A stretch of DNA of 64,000 nucleotides, from contig NZ_LMQB01000025.1 of the NCBI RefSeq assembly GCF_001424045.1, forward strand, positions 139,854-203,853, in the 5' to 3' direction. How positions within the stretch are numbered: the first letter of the stretch is position 1; every line of letters begins with the position of its first letter. This document shows, piece after piece, positions 55,411 to 62,950 of this stretch. The stretch is from Rhizobium sp. Leaf371. GTDB taxonomy: Bacteria; Pseudomonadota; Alphaproteobacteria; Rhizobiales; Rhizobiaceae. The position numbers and the translations under genes are program-made. The notes beneath the pieces are model-generated. The model was not told the origin of the DNA. It saw only the letters and a program-made list of their open reading frames with translations, and made no database searches.

Positions 55411-56690
55411 TGGCTTACACCATCCTTTTCGGCACCTTCGTCGTTTTGATGTTCATCGGCATGCCGATCGCCTTCTGCCTCGGCATCGCCTCGGTCGCCA
55501 CGGTGCTCTACATGGGCCTGCCGCCCATCGTCGTGTTCCAGCAGATGAATTCCGGCATGAACGTCTTTGCCATGATGGCGATCCCGTTCTTCATCTTTGC
55601 CGGCGACCTCATGGTGCGCGGCGGTATCGCTAACCGGCTGATCCGGTTCGCCGCAGGCCTCGTCGGCCACCTCAAGGGCGGTCTTGGCCAGGTCAACATC
55701 GTGGCATCGACCCTCTTCGGCGGCATCTCCGGATCGGCCGTCGCCGATGCCTCGGCGGTCGGCGGACTGATGATCCCGCAGATGGCCGCGCGCGGCTACG
55801 ACCGCGGCTATGCGGTCAACGTCACGGTGAACGCCGCGATCATCGCCCTGATGATCCCGCCCTCGCACAACATGATCCTCTATTCGATCGCTGCCGGCGG
55901 TAACGTCTCGGTCGCCGATCTCTTCACCGCCGGCATCATTCCAGGCATGCTGCTTGCCGGTGCCCTGATGATCACCGCCTATATCGTCGCCCGCCGCCGC
56001 GGCTACCCTTCGGAGCCGTTCCCCGGGTTCTCGAGGCTCGGCTATTACCTGCTTGCGTCCTTCCCCGGCCTGCTCCTGATCGGCATCATCTTCGGCGGCG
56101 TGCGCTCCGGCGTCTTCACGGCGACGGAAAGCTCGTGCATCGCGGTGCTCTATGCCTTCCTCGTCGCCACCCTCGTCTATCGCGAACTCGACTGGGCCGG
56201 CTTCATCGAGGCGGTGCTCGGTGCGGCGCGCACCACCTCCATGGTGCTGCTCGTCATCGGCACGGCGGCGGCCTTCGGCTGGCTGATGGCCTTCCTGCAG
56301 GTTCAGACCCTGATGATCGGTGCGATCAGCGCGATCTCCGACAATCCGATCATCGTCCTCCTGGTCATCAACATCATCCTGCTGCTGCTCGGGACCTTCA
56401 TGGACATGGCGCCGATGGTGATCATCGCGACGCCCGTTCTCCTGCCCGTCGTCAAGGCGTTCGGCGTTGATCCGGTGCATTTCGGCGTGGTGATGATCCT
56501 CAATGCCGGGATCGGCCTGAACACGCCGCCGGTGGGGACCGTGCTCTTTGTCGGCTGCGCCGTCGGCGGCATTTCGATCCGGGAAGCGATGAAGACGATC
56601 TGGCCCTTCTTCGGTGCCAGCGTCGCGGTGCTGCTGCTGGTCACGTACATTCCCGCCCTCTCGCTCTGGCTGCCGGCCGTGTTCCGGTAA
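55410..56690 (+). CDS. TRAP transporter large permease (DctM)
   Basis: A 426-residue membrane protein of the DctM type with about twelve hydrophobic segments. Typical motifs are MAIPFFIFAGDLMVRGGIA, STLFGGISGSAVADASAVGG, LMIPPSHNMILYSIAAGGN and FGVVMILNAGIGLNTPPVGT. It ends the uronate TRAP operon and is followed by a rho-independent terminator. Confidence 0.93.
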   Translation: MAYTILFGTFVVLMFIGMPIAFCLGIASVATVLYMGLPPIVVFQQMNSGMNVFAMMAIPFFIFAGDLMVRGGIANRLIRFAAGLVGHLKGGLGQVNIVASTLFGGISGSAVADASAVGGLMIPQMAARGYDRGYAVNVTVNAAIIALMIPPSHNMILYSIAAGGNVSVADLFTAGIIPGMLLAGALMITAYIVARRRGYPSEPFPGFSRLGYYLLASFPGLLLIGIIFGGVRSGVFTATESSCIAVLYAFLVATLVYRELDWAGFIEAVLGAARTTSMVLLVIGTAAAFGWLMAFLQVQTLMIGAISAISDNPIIVLLVINIILLLLGTFMDMAPMVIIATPVLLPVVKAFGVDPVHFGVVMILNAGIGLNTPPVGTVLFVGCAVGGISIREAMKTIWPFFGASVAVLLLVTYIPALSLWLPAVFR

Positions 56691-56718
56691 GCGTTTCACG
56701 CGGACAGTATTGCAACGA

Positions 56719-56750
56719 ACGCCCTGCATCGCACCGATGCGGGGCGTTTT
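56719..56750 (+). terminator. rho-independent terminator after dctM
   Basis: A 13-bp stem with one wobble pair (ACGCCCTGCATCG and CGATGCGGGGCGT), loop CAC, then TTTT. It ends the uronate/TRAP transcription unit 28 bases after the dctM stop. Confidence 0.8.
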
Positions 56751-56822
56751 CGGGTTGGGCATCTGCACGCCCGCTTGCTGGCGAGCAACGTGCGGAGCCA
56801 AAATTTCGGGAACACCAGAAAC

Positions 56823-56981
56823 GGAAAAAGCCTGCTGCGGGAGGAGGTGCAGCAGGCTTTTCCGAATATACCGAACACGGGCTGGGAGGAGGAGAGCCGG
56901 TGTTCGAACAGACGTCCCTGGGAGGAGGACGGGATCGTCTGAGGAACGAAGCTTTGCGGGAGGAGGTGCATCGCTTCGTTG
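56823..56981 (-). ncRNA. four tandem CCUCCUCCC-loop hairpins (cuckoo/CcsR-type sRNA cluster)
   Basis: On the plus strand GGGAGGAGG occurs four times (56839, 56884, 56920 and 56958), each time as the loop of a different hairpin. The hairpins lie at 56945-56980 (arms AACGAAGC/GCTTCGTT), 56909-56941 (CAGACG/CGTCTG plus inner pairs), 56872-56906 (CGAACAC/GTGTTCG) and 56823-56863 (GCCTGCTGC/GCAGCAGGC). The stems differ in sequence while the loops are identical, so structure and loop are under selection. Read from the minus strand, each loop is CCUCCUCCC, an anti-Shine-Dalgarno sequence, and the last hairpin is followed by TTTTT like a terminator. This is the signature of the cuckoo RNA family of Hyphomicrobiales and Rhodobacterales (CcsR1-4 in Rhodobacter). 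A TATACT -10 box lies just before the first hairpin. Confidence 0.85.
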
Positions 56982-56987
56982 GTGCCG

Positions 56988-56993
56988 AGTATA
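56988..56993 (-). promoter_or_regulatory. putative -10 box of the sRNA cluster
   Basis: Minus-strand TATACT. It would place the first base of the RNA near 56981, exactly at the first hairpin. I see no good -35 box, so an alternative sigma factor (for example RpoH) or an activator may be involved. Processing from the upstream exonuclease mRNA is another option. Confidence 0.45.
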
Positions 56994-57073
56994 CGGATCT
57001 CTGCCGGACTTCCCAGAGACGTCTTTGCAGTGCAGCCATGCGGTAGAAGCAGGTCTGGAACGAGGATCCGCTG

Positions 57074-58045
57074 TCAGGCGCGAAACCGGTCGAAGGCCGT
57101 CAGCCGGCGCATCGGCGGTTCCGCTTCCGCATAGCGATAGATCTCGTTGCGCAGGAAACGCAGTTCCTCATCGACGGCCTCTTCGGCGATCTCGATCCAC
57201 CAGGACTTCGGGCGTCCGTCGCTGCCATCCGCCCAGCGATAGCCCCGCGCCTTCAGGTGATCCTTCATATCGAAGGGGCTATGTTCGGCATAGATCCGGA
57301 CACGGCTGACCTGGCTCGCCTGATGCAGCTCGCAAAAGGCCGTGGGCACGCCATCGACAGCACGGTCGAGGACTTCGAGAAGCGCAAAGCAATCGTCCAC
57401 CGCCCTATGGCCTTCGTGGAAGAACCCGGCCTGGCCGATGAGATAGCCGAGCTTGCTGCCCTCATAGCCGCGGGCCGACCAGCCGACCTCCGCATTCGAG
57501 CAGGCCCAGGCCTTGCGGCCGAAGAGCGGATGGAAGGTCTCGCAGAAGGGGCGATCGAAGGCTGCGTTGTGCGCGATGATCAGATCTGCGGGCGCGATCA
57601 TCGCTTCCAGAGCAGGGATATCGATCTCCTGCCCGGCAACCATCTCGTCGGTGATGCCGGTGAGACGGGTAATCTCGGGCGGAATGGCGGCGAGAGGTTG
57701 CCGAAGACCGCCGAAAACGCCGGAGACGTCGCCGATCGCGCCGGCCTCGTTGTAGGTGAAGGCGATCGCACCGATCTCGATAATTTCGTTGCGGCGATGA
57801 TCGAGGCCCGTCGTCTCCGTGTCGAGGATGACGCCGCGCAGCGGGAAGCCGGGACGAAGCACGCTTGCGACGGCGCGCGGCTCCAGCTTGCGCAGGACCC
57901 TGTAGCGTCCGGTCCCCGTCAGGTGCTCGACGAGGTTGGCCTCGGCGACCGGGCCTGTCGGAACCGCGGCCGGCCGCGCGCGCCGCGTTGCCGGTCGTGT
58001 CGTTTCGTGCGCCTCATGCGCAAACATGTCGAACTGCACTGCCAT
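57074..58045 (-). CDS. DEDDh 3'-5' exonuclease (DNA polymerase III epsilon-like)
   Basis: A 323-residue protein with an exonuclease domain at about 65-235. ExoI is GVILDTETTGLDHRRNEIIE, ExoII lies around ADLIIAHNAAFDRPF, and ExoIII is EGHRAVDDCFAL with the catalytic His. The family is that of DnaQ-like stand-alone exonucleases. A C-terminal extension (about 245-323) has HLKARGYRWADGSDGRPKSW, a motif found in such rhizobial proteins. The ATG at 58045 (MAVQFDMF) follows AGGC; ATG 58057 and an upstream GTG are alternatives. The gene ends 93 bp before the sRNA cluster on the same strand. Confidence 0.85.
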   Translation of the reverse strand: MAVQFDMFAHEAHETTRPATRRARPAAVPTGPVAEANLVEHLTGTGRYRVLRKLEPRAVASVLRPGFPLRGVILDTETTGLDHRRNEIIEIGAIAFTYNEAGAIGDVSGVFGGLRQPLAAIPPEITRLTGITDEMVAGQEIDIPALEAMIAPADLIIAHNAAFDRPFCETFHPLFGRKAWACSNAEVGWSARGYEGSKLGYLIGQAGFFHEGHRAVDDCFALLEVLDRAVDGVPTAFCELHQASQVSRVRIYAEHSPFDMKDHLKARGYRWADGSDGRPKSWWIEIAEEAVDEELRFLRNEIYRYAEAEPPMRRLTAFDRFRA

Positions 58046-58160
58046 TGCCTGCCTCATCTGCCGATCGACCGGGGCGAAGACACCCGCTTGTTCTTTGAGT
58101 CTATGCGGACTCGCAGAGACCATTATAACGTCACGAAAGACTCACGTCAGGAGGAAGCCC

Positions 58161-58367
58161 TTGGAAACCACTGAAATCGGCAGCCGCAGCGATTTTGCGC
58201 TTTGGGCGATCCAGCGCGCGCAGGAGATCGTCACCAGCGAGGGTGCTGCCTTCGCCATTGCCGCGCGCGACATGAACGAGGAGGCTCTGGCGGCAACCGC
58301 CGCAGCGCTGGGCACGGCCATTTCCGAAGCGATGCTCGAAGTGTTCGACGGTCTGATCGGCGATTGA
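58161..58367 (+). CDS. small hypothetical protein with TTG start
   Basis: A 68-residue acidic, Ala-rich helical protein reading ETTEIGSRSDFALWAIQRAQ and then EIVTSEGAAFAIAARDMNEE. I recognise no family. AGGAGG lies nine bases before a TTG at 58161, and the following frame is clearly protein-like, whereas the same frame upstream is Arg/Ala shadow of the exonuclease. It is divergent from the exonuclease gene. Confidence 0.65.
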   Translation: METTEIGSRSDFALWAIQRAQEIVTSEGAAFAIAARDMNEEALAATAAALGTAISEAMLEVFDGLIGD

Positions 58368-58507
58368 CGAAGCTGAACCGCACCTATCCGTAAGTTTCCA
58401 TCGATTTCAGTCGGATACGCCCTTCCCTTCACAGGGAACCGCTATATCTCCCTAACAAGCGTCCAGGAGGCATTTCCCGGAGGCCTTTTATGTAAGGAGT
58501 TGGGGTT

Positions 58508-58675
58508 ATGGGAAGTTCTGCACTGATCAGCATTCTGATCACGTTTCTCGTCGTCGTTCTGGTTCTCTATCTCGTCGCGCGCCTGCCGATCGATGGTCGT
58601 GCCAAGCAGATCGTCCAGATCATCGTCATCATCATCGGCATCATCTCGCTGCTGAAGTATCTCGCTGTATTCTAG
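58508..58675 (+). CDS. small inner-membrane protein, 55 residues
   Basis: It reads MGSSALISILITFLVVVLVL, then YLVARLPIDGRAKQ and a second hydrophobic stretch IVIIIGIISLLKYLAVF. Two membrane helices are joined by a short basic hairpin. AAGGAG eight bases before the ATG at 58508 and a terminator after the stop support a real gene. It resembles the short two-helix membrane proteins often annotated as Thivi_2564 family. The function is unknown. Confidence 0.75.
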   Translation: MGSSALISILITFLVVVLVLYLVARLPIDGRAKQIVQIIVIIIGIISLLKYLAVF

Positions 58676-58699
58676 GCGACGGACGATCGACAGGATTAC

Positions 58700-58729
58700 A
58701 CAGGCTCGGCGTCTCGCCGGGCCTGTTTT
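58700..58729 (+). terminator. rho-independent terminator
   Basis: A 12-bp stem with one wobble pair (ACAGGCTCGGCG and CGCCGGGCCTGT), loop TCT, then TTTT. It ends the small membrane protein transcript and lies 8 bp before the convergent ferric-reductase gene, so it may serve both directions. Confidence 0.75.
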
Positions 58730-58737
58730 CGTTGGTG

Positions 58738-59505
58738 CTAGTCGAATTTTTCCTGAGTGTCCGCCTGACCCATCACCCAGTAACCGGCGGCTTTCAGCCA
58801 GCCCTGCGGCAGGCCGCGTCGCTCGACTTCGCCTCGCAGGGCCCGTGTGACGGACGCTTCCGCGGCGATCCAGACGAAAGTGTCCGGTTCGATCGGGATC
58901 GTCTCCAGCAGATCAAGCAGCGGAGCCGGATCGTTCGCGGCCGACAAAGGTCGGTAAGCCCAGAGATCCTGGAGCGATGCATGGGTCTCGAAGGACTGCT
59001 TCTCCCGAGGGTTTGCCACGGCCACGAGGCTTGTGATCACGTGATCGCCTGCCGCTTCTTCGATCCGGCGACCGATCGCCGGCAGGGCCGTCTCGTCGCC
59101 GATCAGCAGCCAACGCTTGACGTCGGGAGAGATGACGGCGGAACCGCGCGGCCCGCCGATCCGAAGCGCGTCACCGATCTTGGCGTTCACGGCCCACCGC
59201 GTCGCCGGTCCGGCATCGTGAACCGCGAAGTCGATGTCAAGACGACCCGTCTCCGCATCAAAACGCCGGGGCGTATAGTCGCGGCGCTCTTCTCGGTCTG
59301 CCTCTGCGGAAAAGATGATCTTCACATGATCGTCAGGAGACAGGCTCGAAAACCCCGCGATTTCCTCGCCCGCCAGCGTGATCCGCAACATGGCAGGCGT
59401 GACGTGCGCGATGGCGACCACGGAAAGCGTTCGGCGCGTCAGCACATGGCGGACGCGGTCGATCTGCGGTGGCGGGCAGTGGTTTACGGTGGGAGTAAGC
59501 GTCAT
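58738..59505 (-). CDS. siderophore-interacting protein/ferric-chelate reductase (YqjH-like)
   Basis: A 255-residue FAD-dependent NADPH ferric-chelate reductase that frees iron from siderophores in the cytoplasm. The FAD motif is RRDYTPRRF (RxYTxR). The SIP C-terminal domain has RWLLIGDETALPAIGRRIEE, FVWIAAEASVTRALRGEV and AAGYWVMGQAD. The ATG at 59505 follows AAGGA at nine bases; the upstream open frame is not family sequence. It is divergent from a His-rich PadR gene, the same pairing as E. coli yqjH/yqjI. Confidence 0.9.
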   Translation of the reverse strand: MTLTPTVNHCPPPQIDRVRHVLTRRTLSVVAIAHVTPAMLRITLAGEEIAGFSSLSPDDHVKIIFSAEADREERRDYTPRRFDAETGRLDIDFAVHDAGPATRWAVNAKIGDALRIGGPRGSAVISPDVKRWLLIGDETALPAIGRRIEEAAGDHVITSLVAVANPREKQSFETHASLQDLWAYRPLSAANDPAPLLDLLETIPIEPDTFVWIAAEASVTRALRGEVERRGLPQGWLKAAGYWVMGQADTQEKFD

Positions 59506-59580
59506 GAGCGAGTGTCCTTTCAGAACCGACGTCAGGCTGTTGCGACTGCGAATAAGGCAGGCATGTTTGACATTCAGATA

Positions 59581-59601
59581 TATCGTGATATATCCACGAT
59601 A
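59581..59601. promoter_or_regulatory. operator, inverted repeat TATCGTG-N7-CACGATA
   Basis: Perfect 7-bp arms around an AT-rich core in the divergent spacer. It ends on the first base of the PadR start codon. It is the probable binding site of the PadR regulator for both genes, as in the yqjH/yqjI system. Confidence 0.7.
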
Positions 59602-60332
59602 TGACAAATAATCAACAGACGTCCTCTTCTGAAACAGACACCCCGTCGTCTCTCACGCCTCGCGACGAGACGCAGGGATCCGCAACAGCATCGCCCGGCG
59701 AAACCTCTCACGATGAAAAACAGGAGCATCGGGGCAAGCACGAACGGCACGGGCACGGGCACGGGCACGGGCATGGGCGGGGTCATGGCCATCATCGCGA
59801 TCACGGGCACCACGGCGATCCCGCGGGCCACGGCGAGCGTCACGGCAGGCATGGCCCTGATGGTGAACGACGCGGCGGGCGGCATCGTCTGTTCGACTAC
59901 GGCGAATTCCGTCTCCTGCTTCTCGCGATGATCGCGGACCGCCCGAGCCATGGCTACGAGCTGATCAAGGCCGTCGAGGAGAGATCCGGCGGCAGCTATG
60001 TCCCGAGCCCGGGTGTCGCCTACCCGACCCTCGCCTGGCTCGACGATATGGGCTATGCGGTGATCGAGCCGGAAGAGAAGGGTCGTAAGCTCTACCGGAT
60101 CACGCCGGACGGTCAGGTATTTCTCACCGAAAATCGCGAGCTGGCGGATATTCTGCTGTCCCGGCTATCGCCATCGGCCCGCGGGCATGTTCCGCCGCCG
60201 GTCCTGCGCGCCATGGAAAACGTCAAATTCGCGCTTCGCCTCCGCCTGAAGCAGGAGACGGTCGATGCCACGACGATCGAGGCGATTGCTGTCGCGCTCG
60301 ATGCGGCTGCCAAGGCGATCGAGCGGAGCTGA
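59601..60332 (+). CDS. His-rich PadR-family metal-responsive regulator (YqjI-like)
   Basis: A 243-residue regulator. The first ~100 residues are polar and His/Gly-rich (HGHGHGHGHGRGHGHHRDHG), a likely Ni/Fe-binding tail. The PadR winged helix follows (FRLLLLAMIADRPSHGYELI, SPGVAYPTLAWLDDMGYAVI) and then a helical dimerisation end. E. coli YqjI has the same layout and represses yqjH until nickel or iron binds. The ATG at 59601 has no ribosome site and abuts the operator, so the mRNA may be leaderless or the true start may lie further in. A terminator follows at 60345. Confidence 0.88.
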   Translation: MTNNQQTSSSETDTPSSLTPRDETQGSATASPGETSHDEKQEHRGKHERHGHGHGHGHGRGHGHHRDHGHHGDPAGHGERHGRHGPDGERRGGRHRLFDYGEFRLLLLAMIADRPSHGYELIKAVEERSGGSYVPSPGVAYPTLAWLDDMGYAVIEPEEKGRKLYRITPDGQVFLTENRELADILLSRLSPSARGHVPPPVLRAMENVKFALRLRLKQETVDATTIEAIAVALDAAAKAIERS

Positions 60333-60344
60333 TCCCATAACGAT

Positions 60345-60370
60345 AACCGGCCTCGGAGTGAGGCCGGTTT
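60345..60370. terminator. bidirectional rho-independent terminator
   Basis: A perfect 10-bp stem (AACCGGCCTC and GAGGCCGGTT) with loop GGAGT. TTT follows on the plus strand. It lies between the convergent padR and PRC-barrel genes and probably serves both. Confidence 0.75.
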
Positions 60371-60398
60371 CTTGTGTTTGTGCGCTAACCGATGCGGA

Positions 60399-60779
60399 TC
60401 AGTCGTCATAGACCGGGAGCTGGGCCGCAGCGGCCGCATCGATGTCCACCACGAGGCGCAGGCCATCCTGCTTTACCTTGGTGATATCGACCACACGATG
60501 TTCCCGGCCGAGATTGGCAGAGCGTTCGAAATCGATGGCGACGCCGGTCGGCGTCGAAGCGTCGGTTCCCACGACGTCCTCGATCTCGCCGATCTTCTCG
60601 CCGGCCGCGTTATAGACGTTCATGCTTTCCAGATCGTCCGCCGTAACGTTGAAGCCCGGAACCATCGTCTTTCCCGAAATATCGACGAGAGCGGTTGCCT
60701 GCGCCTGTGCAAAGGATGTGCCGGCACCGGCAAGAAGAGCAAGGGTCGCTGTCGTGATGAGGGTGTTGAGCTTTGTCAT
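60399..60779 (-). CDS. exported PRC-barrel domain protein
   Basis: A 126-residue protein with a Sec signal (MTKLNTLITTATLALLAGAG, cleavage near SFAQA) and a PRC-barrel domain (MNVYNAAGEKIGEIEDVVGT and VAIDFERSANLGREHRVVDI). The family is widespread in rhizobia as periplasmic or envelope proteins of unknown role. The ATG at 60779 has GGAG five bases upstream. The 237-bp spacer to 61017 holds its promoter region but no gene. Confidence 0.85.
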   Translation of the reverse strand: MTKLNTLITTATLALLAGAGTSFAQAQATALVDISGKTMVPGFNVTADDLESMNVYNAAGEKIGEIEDVVGTDASTPTGVAIDFERSANLGREHRVVDITKVKQDGLRLVVDIDAAAAAQLPVYDD

Positions 60780-61016
60780 GGTGACTCCGTCCTGTCTGAT
60801 GATGATGCTGGCCACGAAAGATGCGGCCTGCAGGTCAAGGAAGGCGCGAGGCATCCGATAGGTTCCCGCCGACGCATCGCTCACTGATCACAAAGGCGCG
60901 TGTGGCGATCACGGTGACGATCACGATGTTTCCAGTCTTGTCGTTTCCGTCGCCGCTCCGGATGTGTCGTGGCTCGCGTTGCACCATGTCGCACCGCCGC
61001 CGATCATGAGGCGATA

Positions 61017-62120
61017 TCAGGACGAGAGAGCGTCGCCGGACAGGGTTTCGAGATGCACCCGCCGGCCATCCGGGCCGAAAAGATGCAGCCGCTCGGGCGG
61101 AAAGCCGACCGTCAGGCTCGCGCCCGGCGTCAGCAGCGCCCGGTCGCTGCTGAAGATCTTGAACGGCAATCCGTGGACCGTGAGATGCAGGATAATGCCG
61201 AGGCCGGTCGGTTCCACCAGTTCGACCGTCGCCGCCACGCCGCCGGCAGGCGGGCGGATCGTGACGTGCTCGGGACGGATGCCGAGAGTGACGGAGGTTC
61301 CCTCCGGCATATCCACGCGTTGACCGAGGGAGATCGTGGTGCCGTTCATGAGGCGGACGAGGCTCGTCCCGGTCTCGGAGACGATGCTGCCCTCCAGCAT
61401 GTTCATGCCCGGCGAGCCGATGAAGCCTGCGACGAACAGATTGGCCGGGCGATCGTAAAGCTCGAGCGGCGCACCGATCTGCTGCACCTCGCCGGCGTTC
61501 ATGGCGACGATGCGCGAGGCGAGCGTCATGGCCTCGATCTGGTCATGGGTGACATAGACGGAGGTGGCGCCGAATTCGGCATGCATGCGCTTGATTTCCG
61601 CGCGCATCTGTTCGCGCAGGCGCGCATCCAGATTGGAGAGCGGCTCGTCGAACAGAAAGGCCTTCGGCTGGCGGACGATGGCGCGGCCCATGGCGACGCG
61701 CTGGCGCTGCCCGCCGGAAAGCGCCTTGGGACGGCGTCCGAGATAGGGATCGAGGCCGAGCTTGGCCGAAGCCGCGGCCACGGCCGCCGCGATCTTTTCC
61801 TTGGGCGTGCGGCGCAGGCGCAGGCTGTAGCTCATATTGTCGGCGACGGTCATATGCGGGTAGAGCGCGTAGGACTGGAACACCATGGCGATGTCGCGGT
61901 CCTTCGGCTTGAGGTCGTTGACCTCGCGTCCGTCGATCGACATCGTCCCGGAGGAGATCGACTCCAGGCCCGCGATCATCCGCAGCAGGGTCGACTTGCC
62001 GCAGCCGGAAGGGCCGACGAGGACGATGAATTCGCCGTCTTCGATCGACAGATCGACGCCGTGGAGGACCGGGTGGTCTCCATAGGTCTTGACGATATCG
62101 CGCATTTCGATGGAGGCCAT
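61017..62120 (-). CDS. ABC sugar importer ATPase (UgpC/MalK type)
   Basis: A 367-residue ATPase with Walker A GPSGCGKST, Q-loop FQSYALYPHM, signature LSGGQRQRVAMGRA, Walker B FLFDEPLSNLD, switch VTHDQIEAM and a C-terminal TOBE region. It is the last gene of a minus-strand operon (binding protein, two permeases, ATPase) and starts three bases after the MalG-type permease stop. Confidence 0.92.
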   Translation of the reverse strand: MASIEMRDIVKTYGDHPVLHGVDLSIEDGEFIVLVGPSGCGKSTLLRMIAGLESISSGTMSIDGREVNDLKPKDRDIAMVFQSYALYPHMTVADNMSYSLRLRRTPKEKIAAAVAAASAKLGLDPYLGRRPKALSGGQRQRVAMGRAIVRQPKAFLFDEPLSNLDARLREQMRAEIKRMHAEFGATSVYVTHDQIEAMTLASRIVAMNAGEVQQIGAPLELYDRPANLFVAGFIGSPGMNMLEGSIVSETGTSLVRLMNGTTISLGQRVDMPEGTSVTLGIRPEHVTIRPPAGGVAATVELVEPTGLGIILHLTVHGLPFKIFSSDRALLTPGASLTVGFPPERLHLFGPDGRRVHLETLSGDALSS

Positions 62121-62123
62121 GGA

Positions 62124-62948
62124 TTATCCTTTCACCGCGCCGGCCGTCAGGCCCTGCACGAGATACCGCTGGATCAGGAGGAAGAAGAGGCAGGCCGGCA
62201 CCAATGCCATGACGCCCGCCGCCATCATCTGCCCGAAATCGACGGAGAATTTCGAGACGAAGGTGAGCAGTCCGACCGGGAATGTCGCGCTGTCATTGCC
62301 CGAGATCAGCATGAGCGCGAAGAGCAGCTCGCTCCAGGCCGCCGTGAACACGAAGCCGAGCGTGGCCGCGATGCCGGGCAGCGTCAGCGGCAGGATGATC
62401 TGGCGAAAGGCCGTGAACCGGCTCGCCCCGTCGATCATCGCGGCATCTTCGAGATCCCTCGGAATGCCGTCGAAGAAGGATTGCATGAGGAACGTCGCGA
62501 ACGGCACGTTGAAGGCCGTGTAGACGATGACGAGGCCGGTCAGGCTGTTGGTCAGCCCGAGCGGCGACAGCATCTTGAAGATCGGCGCGACCAGCATCAC
62601 CAGAGGAAACATCTGGGTGATCAACATCAGCGCAACGACCGCATATTTGCCACGAAACACGAAGCGGGACAGCGCATAGCCGGAAAGCGAGGAGATCAGC
62701 GTCACCGCCAGCGCCGTGGACCCCGCAACGATCAGGCTGTTGCGGAAGAAGATCGGGAAGGCGCTGTTCTCGATGACGTAGCGATAATGCGCGAGCGTCG
62801 CATGCGACGGCCACATCCGCACGCCTTCGCTATAGAGCAGGTCGTTCGGCGTGACCGACACTTTGAGCAGCCAGTATAGCGGAAACAGTGCGAACACGAC
62901 ATAGGCGAGAATGGCGAGGCGATGCGCGATGGTCAGAAGAATGCCCAT
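62124..62948 (-). CDS. ABC sugar importer permease (MalG type)
   Basis: A 274-residue permease beginning MGILLTIAHRLAILAYVVFA, with six hydrophobic segments, EAA loop LEDAAMIDGASRFTAFRQII and C-terminus QRYLVQGLTAGAVKG. The ATG at 62948 lies two bases after the preceding permease stop. Confidence 0.9.
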   Translation of the reverse strand: MGILLTIAHRLAILAYVVFALFPLYWLLKVSVTPNDLLYSEGVRMWPSHATLAHYRYVIENSAFPIFFRNSLIVAGSTALAVTLISSLSGYALSRFVFRGKYAVVALMLITQMFPLVMLVAPIFKMLSPLGLTNSLTGLVIVYTAFNVPFATFLMQSFFDGIPRDLEDAAMIDGASRFTAFRQIILPLTLPGIAATLGFVFTAAWSELLFALMLISGNDSATFPVGLLTFVSKFSVDFGQMMAAGVMALVPACLFFLLIQRYLVQGLTAGAVKG

Positions 62949-62950
62949 GG

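Noticed and set aside
55221-56801. A 526-codon open frame opposite dctM
   Set aside because: Asp/Glu/Arg/His-rich shadow with no motifs; dctM is unmistakable.
56823-56981. CRISPR-like array, because a 9-mer recurs at 36-45 bp spacing
   Set aside because: The repeat is only the loop of hairpins, the stems differ and no cas genes are near; it fits a structured RNA.
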